Source: Croceibacterium mercuriale (GTDB taxonomy: Bacteria > Pseudomonadota > Alphaproteobacteria > Sphingomonadales > Sphingomonadaceae). From it: a DNA stretch of 64,000 nucleotides. Within the stretch, counting starts at the first letter, position 1; every line of letters starts with the position of its first letter. Location: NCBI RefSeq assembly GCF_000802385.1, contig NZ_JTDN01000001.1, positions 1,433,501 to 1,497,500 on the forward strand, read 5' to 3'. The position numbers were made by a program, and so were the translations under genes. Shown piece after piece: positions 25,948-35,499 of the stretch. Under the pieces are notes generated by a model. The model had not been told where the DNA came from, made no database searches, and was given only the letters and a program-made list of their open reading frames with translations.

Positions 25948-26604
25948 ATGCCATCCGTTATCTTCCCCGGCCCCGAAGGCCGCCTCGAAGGCCGCTTCTC
26001 CCCCGCCACCCGTCCGCGGGCGCCGGTCGCCATGATCCTGCACCCGCATTCGCAGGGTGGCGGCACCATGAACGACCGGATCGTGCAGCGCCTGTACAAG
26101 ACCTTTGCCGATCGTGGCTTCGCGACGCTGCGCTTCAACTTCCGCGGCGTGGGTCGCAGCCAGGGCAGCTTCGACAATGGCATCGGCGAGCTGAGCGATG
26201 CTGCCAGCGCGCTCGACTGGGTGCAGCAGGTCCATCCCGAGGCGCAGACCACCTGGGTCGCCGGCGTCAGCTTCGGTGCATTGATCGGCATGCAGCTGCT
26301 GATGCGCCGGCCGGAGATCCGCGGCTTCATCTCGATCGCGCCGCCGGCCAACATGTACGACTTCTCCTTCCTGGCGCCCTGCCCCGCCAGCGGCATCTTC
26401 ATCCAGGGGACCGCGGATACGGTGGTGCAGCCCAATTCGGTGCAGAAGCTGGTCGACAAGCTGCGGACCCAGAAGCACATCACCATCCATCACGAGGAAA
26501 TCCCCCGGGCCAACCACTTCTTCGAGAACGAGCAGGAGGAGCTGATGGCCTCCGTGAAGCGCTATCTCGACTTCCGGCTGGACCCGGCCTGCACCATCCG
26601 CTGA
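25948..26604 (+). CDS. small alpha/beta hydrolase
   Basis: The 218-residue protein is a compact alpha/beta hydrolase without a lid. The nucleophile elbow is GVSFGAL (Ser near 111), the acid is likely the Asp in GTADTVV, and the catalytic His is in RANHFFENE near 193. An oxyanion region LHPHSQGGGTMND lies near the start. The substrate is unknown. From memory it is a conserved neighbour of iron-sulfur assembly genes in alphaproteobacteria, and here it faces the two cysteine desulfurases. Confidence 0.86.
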   Translation: MPSVIFPGPEGRLEGRFSPATRPRAPVAMILHPHSQGGGTMNDRIVQRLYKTFADRGFATLRFNFRGVGRSQGSFDNGIGELSDAASALDWVQQVHPEAQTTWVAGVSFGALIGMQLLMRRPEIRGFISIAPPANMYDFSFLAPCPASGIFIQGTADTVVQPNSVQKLVDKLRTQKHITIHHEEIPRANHFFENEQEELMASVKRYLDFRLDPACTIR

Positions 26605-26622
26605 TGGCGGCCGGTCGGCCGG

Positions 26623-26787
26623 TCATGGCGGGGGCAGCGACCAGATGGCGACATTGGCCAGCATCACCCCCGCCAGCACCAGCATCAGCCACATCTGCCG
26701 GGTGGCGCCGCCGCGGCGCCGCAGCCAGGCGGCGCCGATGACCAGCGCGATGGCGGCCAGCATCGTAAGAGACAGCACGAAGTCCAT
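26623..26787 (-). CDS. small two-helix membrane protein
   Basis: From the ATG at 26787 the product is 54 residues: helix one at about 2 to 19, an Arg-rich loop RRRGGATRQ, and helix two at about 29 to 48, ending in WSLPPP. The upstream extension of the frame adds residues unlike a membrane protein. It converges on the hydrolase gene by 18 bases. No family is recognised. Confidence 0.6.
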   Translation of the reverse strand: MDFVLSLTMLAAIALVIGAAWLRRRGGATRQMWLMLVLAGVMLANVAIWSLPPP

Positions 26788-26888
26788 CGCCCGGCTGTAG
26801 CGGCTTGTCGCCACGGGCGGAACCCGCAGGCCAGCCACCCATTGCCGATCCAAAGCCGCGCAGCCTGCGCAGGCGGAGGAGACAAGCC

Positions 26889-27302
26889 TTGGGCATTTTT
26901 CAGAAGATCACCGACGCGATCTTGGGCAAGAAGCCCGAGAAGAAGGCGGCTGCACCCGCCCAGCCGGCGGCAGCGCCCCGTCCGGCTGCTCAGGCCGCGC
27001 CCGCTGCGCCACGTCCTGCGGCGCCGGCCGCTGCTCCCGCCGCAGCGCTCAGCGAGGTCGATGTCGAGGCGCGTCTGTCCGCGATGGACGGTGCGGATGG
27101 GCTGAACTGGCGCAGCTCAATCGTCGATCTGCTGAAGCTGCTCGATATCGACTCCAGCTTTGCCAACCGCAAGGAACTGGCCGGTGAACTGGGCGACACC
27201 GACTATTCGGGCGAAGCGGCGGAGAACATCGCGCTGCACAAGCGGGTGATGCGCGAACTGGCGAAGAACGGCGGCAAGGTGCCGGCTGCGCTGACCGACT
27301 GA
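26889..27302 (+). CDS. DUF3597 domain protein
   Basis: The 137-residue product begins (M)GIFQKITDAILGKK, followed by an Ala/Pro linker of about 40 residues. A helical DUF3597 domain then takes up the second half (WRSSIVDLLKLLDIDSSFANRKELAGELG). Part of the family is annotated as LysM-associated, but no catalytic role is known. The start is TTG at 26889 with GGAGGAG upstream, because no ATG lies at the family N-terminus. Confidence 0.82.
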   Translation: MGIFQKITDAILGKKPEKKAAAPAQPAAAPRPAAQAAPAAPRPAAPAAAPAAALSEVDVEARLSAMDGADGLNWRSSIVDLLKLLDIDSSFANRKELAGELGDTDYSGEAAENIALHKRVMRELAKNGGKVPAALTD

Positions 27303-27384
27303 TCCGTCCTTCCCGACACCTTGCCCTGCGGGCCGTACCTGTCCTAGCCTGTGCGCCAGGGACAGGCGGCTTGGGGGAGTCGGG

Positions 27385-28959
27385 ATGCGATTGCTGGGTT
27401 TGACATTGCTGCTGGCGTGCTGGTCGGATGCGGCACAGGCGCGCTGGCTGGAGGCAGCCAGCGATCATTTCGTCGTCTATGCCGATACCCGCGAAACGAC
27501 GCTGCGGGAGTTTGCCGACGAGCTGGAACTCTACCACAGCGCGGTCGAGAAGGTTTCCGGCCGCAGCGTCGCGGTACCCAGCCCGTCCAGCCGGATCACG
27601 ATCTACGTCGTCGGCGACATGCGCGAGATCCGGCGGCTGAGCCGCGATGAAAGCCGCTTCGTGGCCGGGTTCTACATGCCGCGTGCCAGCGGGTCGCTGG
27701 CCTTCGTACCACGGATCACCTCGCGCGGGAGCGCCACGGACTTCTCGCAGACCGTCCTGCTGCACGAATACGCCCATCACCTGCTGATCTCGACCGGCAA
27801 CCACGCCATGCCGCGCTGGCTGTCCGAAGGCGCGGCGGAGTTCTACGCCTCGGCCAAGTTCAACCGCGATGGCAGTGTCCTGATCGGCACGGCGGCGATG
27901 CACCGGGCGGGCGAGCTGTTCAATGCCGCCGAGGTGTCGGTCGAGCGGCTGCTCGACGACAGGCTGTACCAGGAAGGGCGCGGCCGGGGCTATGATGCCT
28001 ATTACGGACGCGCATGGCTGTTGTACCACTTCCTCATCTTTACCGATGCCCGCAGGGGCCAGCTGTCCAGCTACTGGGCCAAGCTGACCTCCGGCACACC
28101 CAGCCTGCAGGCCGGGCGGGAGGCTTTCGGCGACCTGGCCGTGCTGGAAGACGAGCTGGACGATTACCTCCATGGCCGTCGTATCAACCAGTTCCAGCTG
28201 ACCGACCTGTCCGGATCGCCGATCACGATCAGGCCGCTGAGCGCCGGCGAAGCTGCGGTGATGCCGTTGCGGATGGTATCGAAGCGGGGTGTTTCGCGGG
28301 AGGAGGCGCTAGAGCTGCTGCCGAAGATCCGGGCGGTCGCCGCCAGCTTCCCGGATGACGCCGCCGTGCAGGCCGCGCTGGCGGAGGCGGAGTTCGATGC
28401 CGGCAACACGGCGGAGGCGATCGTCGCCGCGGATGCGGCGCTCGCAGCCGATCCGACGCAGGTGAACGCCTATGTGCAGAAAGGCTTCGCGCTGTTCCGG
28501 CAGGCGGAAGGGAGCGACAATGCGGCGGCCACCTACCACGCGGCGATGGAGCCATTCCGTGCGCTGAACCGGCTGGAGAACGATCATACCCTGCCGCTGA
28601 TCTACCTGTACCGCAGCTATCGCGAACGGGGCGAGGAGCCCAGCGAACTGGCGATCCAGGCGCTGGAGCGGGCGCTGGAACTGGCGCCCTACGATCAGGA
28701 CCTGCGGATGATGGCTGCGCTGCAGCAGGCGAGCGACGGGCGGCTGGAGCCGGCGCGGCTGACGCTGCAGCCGGTCGCCTTCGCGCCGCATGGCGGCGGT
28801 CGCTCAATCGCGGCGGGCCGCCTGCTGACCTATCTGGCCGATCGGGAGGATGGCACCATCATCGGAATGGACCCGCTGATGGCCGCCATGCGGGCCCCGA
28901 CAGCGGCGGAGACAGCCATAGCAGGCGCCGACGCGGCGGACACTTCGACGGAGGACTGA
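27385..28959 (+). CDS. secreted zinc metallopeptidase with TPR-like repeats (DUF1570-like)
   Basis: The 524-residue protein starts with a signal peptide (MRLLGLTLLLACWSDAAQA). The peptidase part has LLHEYAHHLL, an HExxH motif near residue 130, and a downstream Glu in SEGAAEFYA that can be the third zinc ligand, as in gluzincins. The second half, from about 300, has helical pairs such as AALAEAEFDAGNTAEAIVAADAAL that look like TPR repeats. Its substrate is unknown. It stands alone, with pckA convergent downstream. Confidence 0.8.
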   Translation: MRLLGLTLLLACWSDAAQARWLEAASDHFVVYADTRETTLREFADELELYHSAVEKVSGRSVAVPSPSSRITIYVVGDMREIRRLSRDESRFVAGFYMPRASGSLAFVPRITSRGSATDFSQTVLLHEYAHHLLISTGNHAMPRWLSEGAAEFYASAKFNRDGSVLIGTAAMHRAGELFNAAEVSVERLLDDRLYQEGRGRGYDAYYGRAWLLYHFLIFTDARRGQLSSYWAKLTSGTPSLQAGREAFGDLAVLEDELDDYLHGRRINQFQLTDLSGSPITIRPLSAGEAAVMPLRMVSKRGVSREEALELLPKIRAVAASFPDDAAVQAALAEAEFDAGNTAEAIVAADAALAADPTQVNAYVQKGFALFRQAEGSDNAAATYHAAMEPFRALNRLENDHTLPLIYLYRSYRERGEEPSELAIQALERALELAPYDQDLRMMAALQQASDGRLEPARLTLQPVAFAPHGGGRSIAAGRLLTYLADREDGTIIGMDPLMAAMRAPTAAETAIAGADAADTSTED

Positions 28960-28992
28960 GCGGGGGCCGTCATCACGTCCCCGCCCGGCCGG

Positions 28993-30603
28993 TCATGCTG
29001 GTTGCGGGGCAGCCTGCCGGACGCTCTCGTCCACATGCGCCTCGAAATCGGCAAAGTTGTCGACGAACAGCTGCACCAGCTTGCCGGCGGCCGCATCATA
29101 GGCATCCTTGTCGTCCCAGGTGGCACGCGGATCCAGGATCGTCTGGTCGATGCCGGCTGCGGCCAGGGCCGGCACGCTGACCGGCACGTCAAACCCGAAA
29201 TTCGGATCCTTGCGGAACTCGGCATCGTTCAGCGATCCGTCCAGTGCCGCGTTCAGCAGCGCCCGCGTTGCCTTGATCGGCATCCGCTTGCCCACGCCAT
29301 ACTTGCCACCGGTCCAGCCGGTGTTGAGCAGCCAGCACTGCACGCCGCCCCGCGCGATCCGCTCCTTCAGCAGATTGCCATAGACGCTGGGGTGTCGCGG
29401 CATGAAGGGCGCACCGAAGCAGGTGGAAAAGGTCGCCTCCGGCTCCGTCACCCCGATCTCCGTACCCGCGACCTTGGCGGTGTAGCCCGACAGGAAGTGG
29501 TACATCGCCTGATCGGGGGTCAGCCGTGCAATGGGGGGCAGCACGCCAAATGCATCCGCCGTCAGCATCACCACATTCGAAGGTACCGGGCCGAGGTTCT
29601 CGGCCGAGCAGTTGGGAATGAATTCGATCGGGTATGCACCCCGGCTGTTTTCCGCGAGGCTGTTGTCATCGAAATCCAGCACCCGCGTATCCGGATCCAT
29701 CACCACGTTTTCCAGCACCGTGCCGAACCTGCGGGTCGTGGCGAAGATCTCCGGCTCCGCCTCTTCCGACAGGCGGATCATCTTGGCGTAGCAGCCGCCT
29801 TCGAAGTTGAAGACCGCCGTGTCGGACCAGCCATGCTCGTCATCGCCGATCAGCGTGCGGCTGGCATCGGCCGACAGCGTCGTCTTGCCGGTGCCCGACA
29901 GGCCGAAGAACACGGCAGTGCGCCCGTCCGGCCCGACATTGGCGGAACAATGCATCGGCATCACGCCCTGTGCCGGCAGCAGATAGTTGAGGATGCCGAA
30001 CACGCTCTTCTTCATCTCGCCGGCATAGGCCGTGCCGCCGATCAGGATCAGCTTCTCGGTGACGTTGACCGCCACCACTGTCTCCGTGCGGCAGCCGTGC
30101 CGTTCCGGATCCGCGCGGAAGCTGGGCAGGTCGATGATCGTGTAGTCAGGGGCGAAACCTTCGAGTTCGTCCGCCTTGGGCCGTACCAGCAGCGTCCGGA
30201 TGAACAGGTTGTGCCACGCCAGTTCGTTGATGACCCGCACGTTGACGCGGTATTCCGGTTGCGAACCGCCGAACAGGTCGGCCACGAACAGCTCTTCCTT
30301 GTCCGCCAGCGCGGCCAGGAAATCGGCCTTCAACGCGGCGAAATGCTGCTCGCTCATGGCCTTGTTGACCTTGCCCCACCAGACCGTATCTTCCGTCTCC
30401 GCATCGCGGACCAGGAACTTGTCCTTGGCGGACCGGCCGGTGTGGCGCCCGGTCTCGACCACCAGGGGCCCGTCCTTGGCCAGCCGGCCTTCGCCCCGCA
30501 TGACGGCCTGTTCCACCAGCGCGGCGGTGCCCAGATTGGCATGGATGGTGGCGTCGGTGGTTATCCCCTGCTGCGAAAGCGGGAACGACAAGGTGGCTGT
30601 CAC
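28993..30603 (-). CDS. pckA: phosphoenolpyruvate carboxykinase (ATP)
   Basis: The enzyme makes phosphoenolpyruvate from oxaloacetate with ATP and opens gluconeogenesis from organic acids. The 536-residue product has the kinase loop [14 protein letters not shown], the metal-binding GDDEHGWSD and the substrate stretch around FPREYxx-equivalent [11 protein letters not shown]. The start is GTG at 30603 with AAAGGGAGA upstream. It is divergent from chvI, an arrangement known in Rhizobiales, where ChvI affects pckA. A leader hairpin and dyads lie between them. Confidence 0.96.
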   Translation of the reverse strand: MTATLSFPLSQQGITTDATIHANLGTAALVEQAVMRGEGRLAKDGPLVVETGRHTGRSAKDKFLVRDAETEDTVWWGKVNKAMSEQHFAALKADFLAALADKEELFVADLFGGSQPEYRVNVRVINELAWHNLFIRTLLVRPKADELEGFAPDYTIIDLPSFRADPERHGCRTETVVAVNVTEKLILIGGTAYAGEMKKSVFGILNYLLPAQGVMPMHCSANVGPDGRTAVFFGLSGTGKTTLSADASRTLIGDDEHGWSDTAVFNFEGGCYAKMIRLSEEAEPEIFATTRRFGTVLENVVMDPDTRVLDFDDNSLAENSRGAYPIEFIPNCSAENLGPVPSNVVMLTADAFGVLPPIARLTPDQAMYHFLSGYTAKVAGTEIGVTEPEATFSTCFGAPFMPRHPSVYGNLLKERIARGGVQCWLLNTGWTGGKYGVGKRMPIKATRALLNAALDGSLNDAEFRKDPNFGFDVPVSVPALAAAGIDQTILDPRATWDDKDAYDAAAGKLVQLFVDNFADFEAHVDESVRQAAPQPA

Positions 30604-30957
30604 TACGAATTCTCCCTTTTGGGCCTGCGATCATCCTGCGGCACCCAGGCCGCAGACATGGTTGTGTGTACCCCGTCCCCACAGCGTCGTGCATCGCGCC
30701 AAGGTGGTCGGGGATCCCCGTCACACGCCGTGATGCATTGACGATCAGACGGGGAAAGTCACGCAGGAAAGCACCAGAAGCAAAGTTGATCCATGTCTGA
30801 TAAATCCCGCAAAACAGCCACTTTTTCATGACACCGGTGGTCATTCCGGTGTGGTCCGATCCATGTTGCAGGACCTGCAAGCATTGCCGTCCGGGCGCCC
30901 TGCCCCTAGGCTCCATCGGGTTCGCATCTGCTCACCAGAAGAGACCCGACCAGCGCC
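30604..30957. promoter_or_regulatory. pckA-chvI divergent control region with dyads
   Basis: This 354-base stretch has no gene but three symmetric sites. A 7-bp stem, CTGCGGC (30636-30642) with GCCGCAG (30649-30655), lies in the pckA leader. A 12-base perfect palindrome, CGGGGATCCCCG, is at 30709-30720. A dyad ATGAC..GTCAT around ACCGGT is at 30828-30844, overlapping ACACCGG (30831-30837) and CCGGTGT (30846-30852). The last two may bind regulators of pckA or chvI. I could not match any of them to the rhizobial ChvI site. Confidence 0.5.
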
Positions 30958-31713
30958 ATGACTCCGCCACCAGCCATCGCCGAAACCCGGCGCTCCATTG
31001 CCCTGGTGGATGATGACCGGAACATCCTGACGACCCTGTCGATCGCGCTGCAGTCGGAAGGTTATGCCACCCGGCTGTATTCCGATGGGGAAGCCGCCCT
31101 GCGCGCGCTGACCGACAATCCGCCTGACCTTGCCGTGTTCGACATCAAGATGCCGCGGATGGACGGAATGGAGCTGCTGCGGCGTCTGCGCGAGACGTCC
31201 GACCTGCCGGTGATCTTCCTGACCAGCCGGGATGACGAACAGGACGAGGAGGCCGGCCTCGCCATGGGCGCGGACGATTATATCGCCAAGCCGTTCAGCC
31301 AGCGGCTGCTGCTGGCGCGTATCCGCGCCATCCTGCGCCGTGCCGCGCCGCTGGGGGAAGTCGGCAGCGTGGGGGAGCAGGTCGCGACCGAGAGCGTCCA
31401 GCCGGCCGCGCCGATGCTGGAACGTGGCCGGCTGCAGATGGACCCGTCGCGCCATCGTGTGACCTGGGCCGGGTTGCCGGTTTCCCTGACCGTGACCGAG
31501 TTCCTGATCCTGGAAGCGCTGGCGCAGCGGCCGGGCGTGATCAAGAGCCGCAACCAGCTGATGGATGCGGCCTACCCCGACGACGTCTTCGTGGATGACC
31601 GTACGGTCGACAGCCACATCAAGCGTCTGCGCCGCAAGTTCCGGGTTTCGGATCCCGAATTCTCCGCCATCGAAACCCTGTATGGCGCCGGTTACAGCTT
31701 CGCCGATGGCTGA
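30958..31713 (+). CDS. chvI: response regulator ChvI
   Basis: This 251-residue OmpR-type regulator receives phosphate from ChvG. The receiver domain has the acidic pocket VDDD near 17 to 20, the phospho-acceptor Asp62 in [12 protein letters not shown], and Lys111 in IAKPF. A linker of about 25 residues leads to a winged-helix DNA-binding domain (KRLRRKFR...YGAGYSF). In Rhizobiales, ChvI controls envelope, acid-stress and central-carbon genes. It overlaps chvG by 8 bases. Confidence 0.94.
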   Translation: MTPPPAIAETRRSIALVDDDRNILTTLSIALQSEGYATRLYSDGEAALRALTDNPPDLAVFDIKMPRMDGMELLRRLRETSDLPVIFLTSRDDEQDEEAGLAMGADDYIAKPFSQRLLLARIRAILRRAAPLGEVGSVGEQVATESVQPAAPMLERGRLQMDPSRHRVTWAGLPVSLTVTEFLILEALAQRPGVIKSRNQLMDAAYPDDVFVDDRTVDSHIKRLRRKFRVSDPEFSAIETLYGAGYSFADG

Positions 31714-33289
31714 CGCGGATCTGGAGGACCGTTCGCTCCGTCCCACCGGGCGGGCGCAGCATGCCGGGCGGTTTCGGAGTACCATCTCGCTCACTACCCG
31801 CATCCTCGCGGTCAACCTGATCCCGCTGGTGGCGCTGGGCGGCAGCTTGTTCCTGCTCGATTCATACCGCCGGCAATTGCTGGACGAACGCTACAAGCTG
31901 GCGCGGATCGAGGCGCAGATCACGGCGGAGGCGCTGGCCGGGGCCACGGCGGAGCGGCAGAAGGCGCTGCTGATCCAGATCGGCAAGGAGCAGAACATGC
32001 GCCTGCGCATCTTCGACCGGGACGGCACGCTGACGGCGGACAGCTTCGCGCTGGCGCCGCCATCCTTCCGGTTCAACGATCCGGCGGCCGACCCGTGGCC
32101 GGAGGATGTCGCCCGCTGGATGGATGCCACCGTGGATTTTCTGACCGGAGCACGGGGATCACCGCCCTACACGGAGCCCACCCAGCCGCTGGCCGATGCC
32201 TGGCCGGAAGTCGCCCGCGCGCGGCAGCAGGGCCTGACCCAGATCGAGCTGCGCCATGCGCCGGACCGCACCCCCGTGATCACTGCCGCTGCGCCGGTCG
32301 GCCTGCGCGGGGCGACGCTGCTGACCACCCGCAATGCCCGCGACATCACGCTGACGGTCCGCTCCGCACGCAGTCAGCTGCTGCTGATCATCGCCGTGGT
32401 GCTGGTGATCTCCTTCTTCCTGTCGCTGTACCTGGCGCGCACCATCATCGACCCGCTGCGCCGGCTCAGCCGGGCGGCGGTGCGCGTGCGGCTGGGGCGG
32501 GAGCGTGACGTGGAGGTGCCGCGCATGGGCGCGCGGGGGGACGAACTCGGCGTGCTGGCCCGGGCCGTCTCCGACATGACCGCCGCGCTGCGCCTGCGGA
32601 TCGACGCGGTCGAAACCTTCGCCGCAGATGTCGCGCACGAGATCAAGAACCCGCTCGCCTCGCTGCGCAGCGCCGTCGACAGCCTGCAGCGCGTCAGCGA
32701 CCCGGACCTGCGTACGCAACTGATCGACATCGCCGCGCATGACGTGCGCCGGATCGACCGGCTGGTGACGGAGATCGCGGAGGCCAGCCGGATCGACGCG
32801 GAACTGAGCCGGGCAACGTTCGAGGCGATCGATCTTGCCACCCTGACCGAACATCTGGTGCGTGCCCGGCAGGACCGGCAGCACAATCGCGACTGCCGGG
32901 TGCAGGTGGAGCGCGAGGGCCGGCCCGCCATCGTGCTGGGCGTGCCGCTGCGGCTGGAACGGGTGCTGGACAATCTGCTGGACAACGCCGTGTCCTTCTC
33001 GCCACCGGGCGGCCGGATCACGGTGACGGTTGCCGGGCATGACGACCGGGTGATCGCCACGATCTGTGACGAAGGGCCGGGCATCCCGCCGGAGCGTCGC
33101 GAGAAGGTGTTTGCCCGCTTCCACTCGGTCCGGCCGGAAGAAGAAGGGTTCGGCGATCACAGCGGCCTTGGGCTCGCCATCGCCCGTACAATTGCGGAGG
33201 CGCATGACGGATCGCTGCGCGTGGCGGATCCGAACCTGCCGGAGCAGCCAGGTGGCGCCTGCCTGGTGCTGGACCTGCCCGCGGCATGA
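31706..33289 (+). CDS. chvG: sensor histidine kinase ChvG
   Basis: The 527-residue membrane kinase has one helix at about residues 33 to 52, a periplasmic sensor region to about 220, a second helix at 223 to 243, and a HAMP segment. The phospho-His311 lies in [14 protein letters not shown], followed by the N box [11 protein letters not shown] and the G boxes DEGPGIP and GLGLAIA. It starts within chvI and its stop overlaps the hprK start (ATGA), so all three are translated together. Confidence 0.94.
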   Translation: MADADLEDRSLRPTGRAQHAGRFRSTISLTTRILAVNLIPLVALGGSLFLLDSYRRQLLDERYKLARIEAQITAEALAGATAERQKALLIQIGKEQNMRLRIFDRDGTLTADSFALAPPSFRFNDPAADPWPEDVARWMDATVDFLTGARGSPPYTEPTQPLADAWPEVARARQQGLTQIELRHAPDRTPVITAAAPVGLRGATLLTTRNARDITLTVRSARSQLLLIIAVVLVISFFLSLYLARTIIDPLRRLSRAAVRVRLGRERDVEVPRMGARGDELGVLARAVSDMTAALRLRIDAVETFAADVAHEIKNPLASLRSAVDSLQRVSDPDLRTQLIDIAAHDVRRIDRLVTEIAEASRIDAELSRATFEAIDLATLTEHLVRARQDRQHNRDCRVQVEREGRPAIVLGVPLRLERVLDNLLDNAVSFSPPGGRITVTVAGHDDRVIATICDEGPGIPPERREKVFARFHSVRPEEEGFGDHSGLGLAIARTIAEAHDGSLRVADPNLPEQPGGACLVLDLPAA

Positions 33290-33741
33290 GCAATGGCGGC
33301 TCGTGGCAGGCCAGTTGCGTGGCGATCGGCGGGCGCGGGCTGCTGATCGAAGGGCCGCCGGGCAGCGGCAAGTCCAGCCTGGCGCTGGCGCTGATCGACC
33401 GGGGCGCAGGCCTGGTGGGGGATGACGGTGTCCGGCTGACGCTGACCCAAGGTCGTCTGTGGGCGCATCCACCGGCCGCCACGGCCGGGCTGCTGGAGGT
33501 GCGCAATATCGGGCTTGTCACCCTGCCCGCCGCGTCCGCGTGGATCGCCCTGGTGGTGCGGCTCGACCCCACGGCACAGCGCTATGTCGAGCAGGCTGAA
33601 CAGGTCGCACGTCATGGCGCCGGCCTGCCATTGATCCGCCTGTGGCCGGACACGCCCGCGCTGCCGCTGCGCGCGGAATGGGCATTGCGGCAATATGGCC
33701 TGCCGGCTTCACAAGCGCCGGCGGGAGGCGCAGAGGCCTGA
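33286..33741 (+). CDS. hprK: HPr kinase/phosphorylase, catalytic domain only
   Basis: HprK phosphorylates HPr on a serine. The protein has just 151 residues with the P-loop GPPGSGKSS at 23 to 31 and the conserved GLVGDDGVRL downstream. The N-terminal domain of the 310-residue firmicute enzyme is missing, which is the normal alphaproteobacterial form. It overlaps chvG by 4 bases and is followed by rapZ after 4 bases, with EIIA and HPr beyond, which is the usual arrangement for its target. Confidence 0.92.
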   Translation: MSNGGSWQASCVAIGGRGLLIEGPPGSGKSSLALALIDRGAGLVGDDGVRLTLTQGRLWAHPPAATAGLLEVRNIGLVTLPAASAWIALVVRLDPTAQRYVEQAEQVARHGAGLPLIRLWPDTPALPLRAEWALRQYGLPASQAPAGGAEA

Positions 33742-33745
33742 GCCG

Positions 33746-34654
33746 ATGGCCACCGACTCGCCTGTACCGCCCCGCCGCTTGCTGCTGCTCACCGGATTGC
33801 TGGGCGCCGGCAAGACCACGGCCTTGCGCGAGCTGGAGGATCTGGGCTGGGAGGCGATCGACAATTTCCCGATCCGGCTGCTCGACCGTCTGGTGGATGG
33901 CGATGGTTCAGGAGAGGCACTGGCGATCGGTTTTGACAGCCGCACGCGCGGTTTCCTGCCGGCCGAGGTCATCGCCCGCGCCGCGGCGCTCGGCCAGCGC
34001 GGCGATACGCAGCTGGCGTCGCTGTTCCTGGACTGTCGGTCGTCCGAACTGGTGCGCCGCTACAACGAGACACGCCGGCGGCACCACCTGGCGCAGGACC
34101 TACCGGTCACCGCGGCCATCGCGGCGGAGCGGGAACTGCTCGCTCCCCTGCGGGACTGGGCGGACATGCTGATCGACACGACCGACCTTAACAGCAACGA
34201 CCTGCAGTTCCGCATTCGGGAACTGTTCAGCGCATCGGCCCCACATGAAATGGCCGTGACCCTCACCTCCTTCGGCTTTGCCCGCGGCATGCCACCCATT
34301 GCCGATCTGGTGTTCGACATGCGGTTCTTGGACAATCCGCACTGGGAGGCAGACCTGCGCGAGCGGACCGGACTGGATGAAGCGGTGGGAGCGTATATCG
34401 CACGCGATCCGGGCTTTGCGCCGAACCTGACACGCATCGTGGAACTGCTTGCCGACCTGCTTCCTCGATATGCGGCCCGTGGCAAGAGCCATGTCAGCAT
34501 CGCCGTCGGCTGTACCGGAGGGAAACACCGATCGGTTTATACGGCAGAGCGCATCGCCGCAGGCTTGCGCGCAGACGGCTTTTCGCCCACTGTGCTGCAC
34601 CGCAACCTGGCGGGGCGCGGGGCCGCGCTGCTGGAAGGGCCGGACAGGGCATGA
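33746..34654 (+). CDS. rapZ: RNase adapter RapZ
   Basis: The 302-residue P-loop protein has GLLGAGKTT at 17 to 25. The C-terminal half carries the RapZ stretch FGFARGMPPIADLVFDMRFLDNP, and the conserved VSIAVGCTGGKHRSV. In E. coli RapZ guides RNase E to the small RNA GlmZ to tune glucosamine-6-phosphate synthase. GlmZ is not known here, so the role in this group may differ. I chose ATG 33746, which follows the hprK stop and drops 17 unlikely residues. Confidence 0.93.
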   Translation: MATDSPVPPRRLLLLTGLLGAGKTTALRELEDLGWEAIDNFPIRLLDRLVDGDGSGEALAIGFDSRTRGFLPAEVIARAAALGQRGDTQLASLFLDCRSSELVRRYNETRRRHHLAQDLPVTAAIAAERELLAPLRDWADMLIDTTDLNSNDLQFRIRELFSASAPHEMAVTLTSFGFARGMPPIADLVFDMRFLDNPHWEADLRERTGLDEAVGAYIARDPGFAPNLTRIVELLADLLPRYAARGKSHVSIAVGCTGGKHRSVYTAERIAAGLRADGFSPTVLHRNLAGRGAALLEGPDRA

Positions 34655-34739
34655 TGCACACCACATGGTTGCGAAACAACAGCTTGGTCGCTGCCTCGCG
34701 GGCTTCGATGGCTGACCATAACAAGGATCGCACTGCAAC

Positions 34740-35144
34740 ATGATCGGGATCATCCTGGTCACTCATGGCCGCCTGGCCGATGAGTTCGTCCACGCCATGG
34801 AGCATGTCGTCGGCCCGCAGGTCGACGTGGCAACTGTGTGCATCGGCCCAAGCGACGACATGGAACAACGCCGCAAGGACATCGCCCGGGCGATCAAGGC
34901 GGTGGATAGCGGCAATGGCGTGGTGCTGCTGACCGACCTGTTCGGCGGTACGCCGTCGAACCTGGCGATTTCCTTGCTGCAGCGGGGCAAGACCGAGGTG
35001 ATCGCGGGCATCAACCTGCCAATGTTGATTCGACTCGCAGGCGCGCGCAAGGATATGACGCTGTCAGCGGCGGCATCGGCGGCGCGGGACGCAGGGCGCA
35101 ACTACATCACGGTCGCGTCCGAGTTCTTGGGCCAGGATGCCTGA
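34740..35144 (+). CDS. PTS EIIA component, mannose family
   Basis: The 134-residue protein is a lone EIIA domain. The phospho-acceptor His9 is in ILVTHGRLADE, and the second conserved stretch is LLTDLFGGTPSNLA. No EIIB, EIIC or EIID is nearby, so it should work in regulation and not in sugar uptake. The 85 bases before it contain GGTTGCGAAACA at 34667-34678. It is followed by HPr after 42 bases. Confidence 0.94.
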   Translation: MIGIILVTHGRLADEFVHAMEHVVGPQVDVATVCIGPSDDMEQRRKDIARAIKAVDSGNGVVLLTDLFGGTPSNLAISLLQRGKTEVIAGINLPMLIRLAGARKDMTLSAAASAARDAGRNYITVASEFLGQDA

Positions 35145-35186
35145 CCGAACGGCCCCGCAAAGGGCGCGCCGGTGAGGGAGACAAGG

Positions 35187-35465
35187 ATGTCGGAACAGGT
35201 CGAGGCAGCGGTCACCATCGTCAACAAGCGCGGGCTGCATGCACGCGCCAGCGCCAAGTTCGTGTCAGCTGTCGCCCAGATGGAAGGCAGCGAGGTTCGC
35301 GTCAGCAAGGATGGCGGCAGCGCTGCCGGCGGATCGATCCTGGGGCTGATGATGCTGGGCGCCGCGCGCGGCGATTGCGTGCAGTTGCAGGTGAGTGGCA
35401 AATCCGCGGAAGAACGGCTGGCGCAACTCGTCGCCATGATCGAGGACGGCTTCGGCGAGGATTGA
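35187..35465 (+). CDS. HPr phosphocarrier protein
   Basis: This 92-residue protein carries phosphate from enzyme I to EIIA. The active His18 lies in NKRGLHARASAKF, and Ser50 in GGSILGLMM is the site that HprK should phosphorylate. The ATG at 35187 is preferred over an in-frame GTG at 35172 because AGGGAGACAAGG lies just before it. It is the last gene of the chvI-HPr run. Enzyme I is not in the window. Confidence 0.95.
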   Translation: MSEQVEAAVTIVNKRGLHARASAKFVSAVAQMEGSEVRVSKDGGSAAGGSILGLMMLGAARGDCVQLQVSGKSAEERLAQLVAMIEDGFGED

Positions 35466-35499
35466 CCTCGTCGGCCCCTCGTCACACCTCGGAAGTCCC

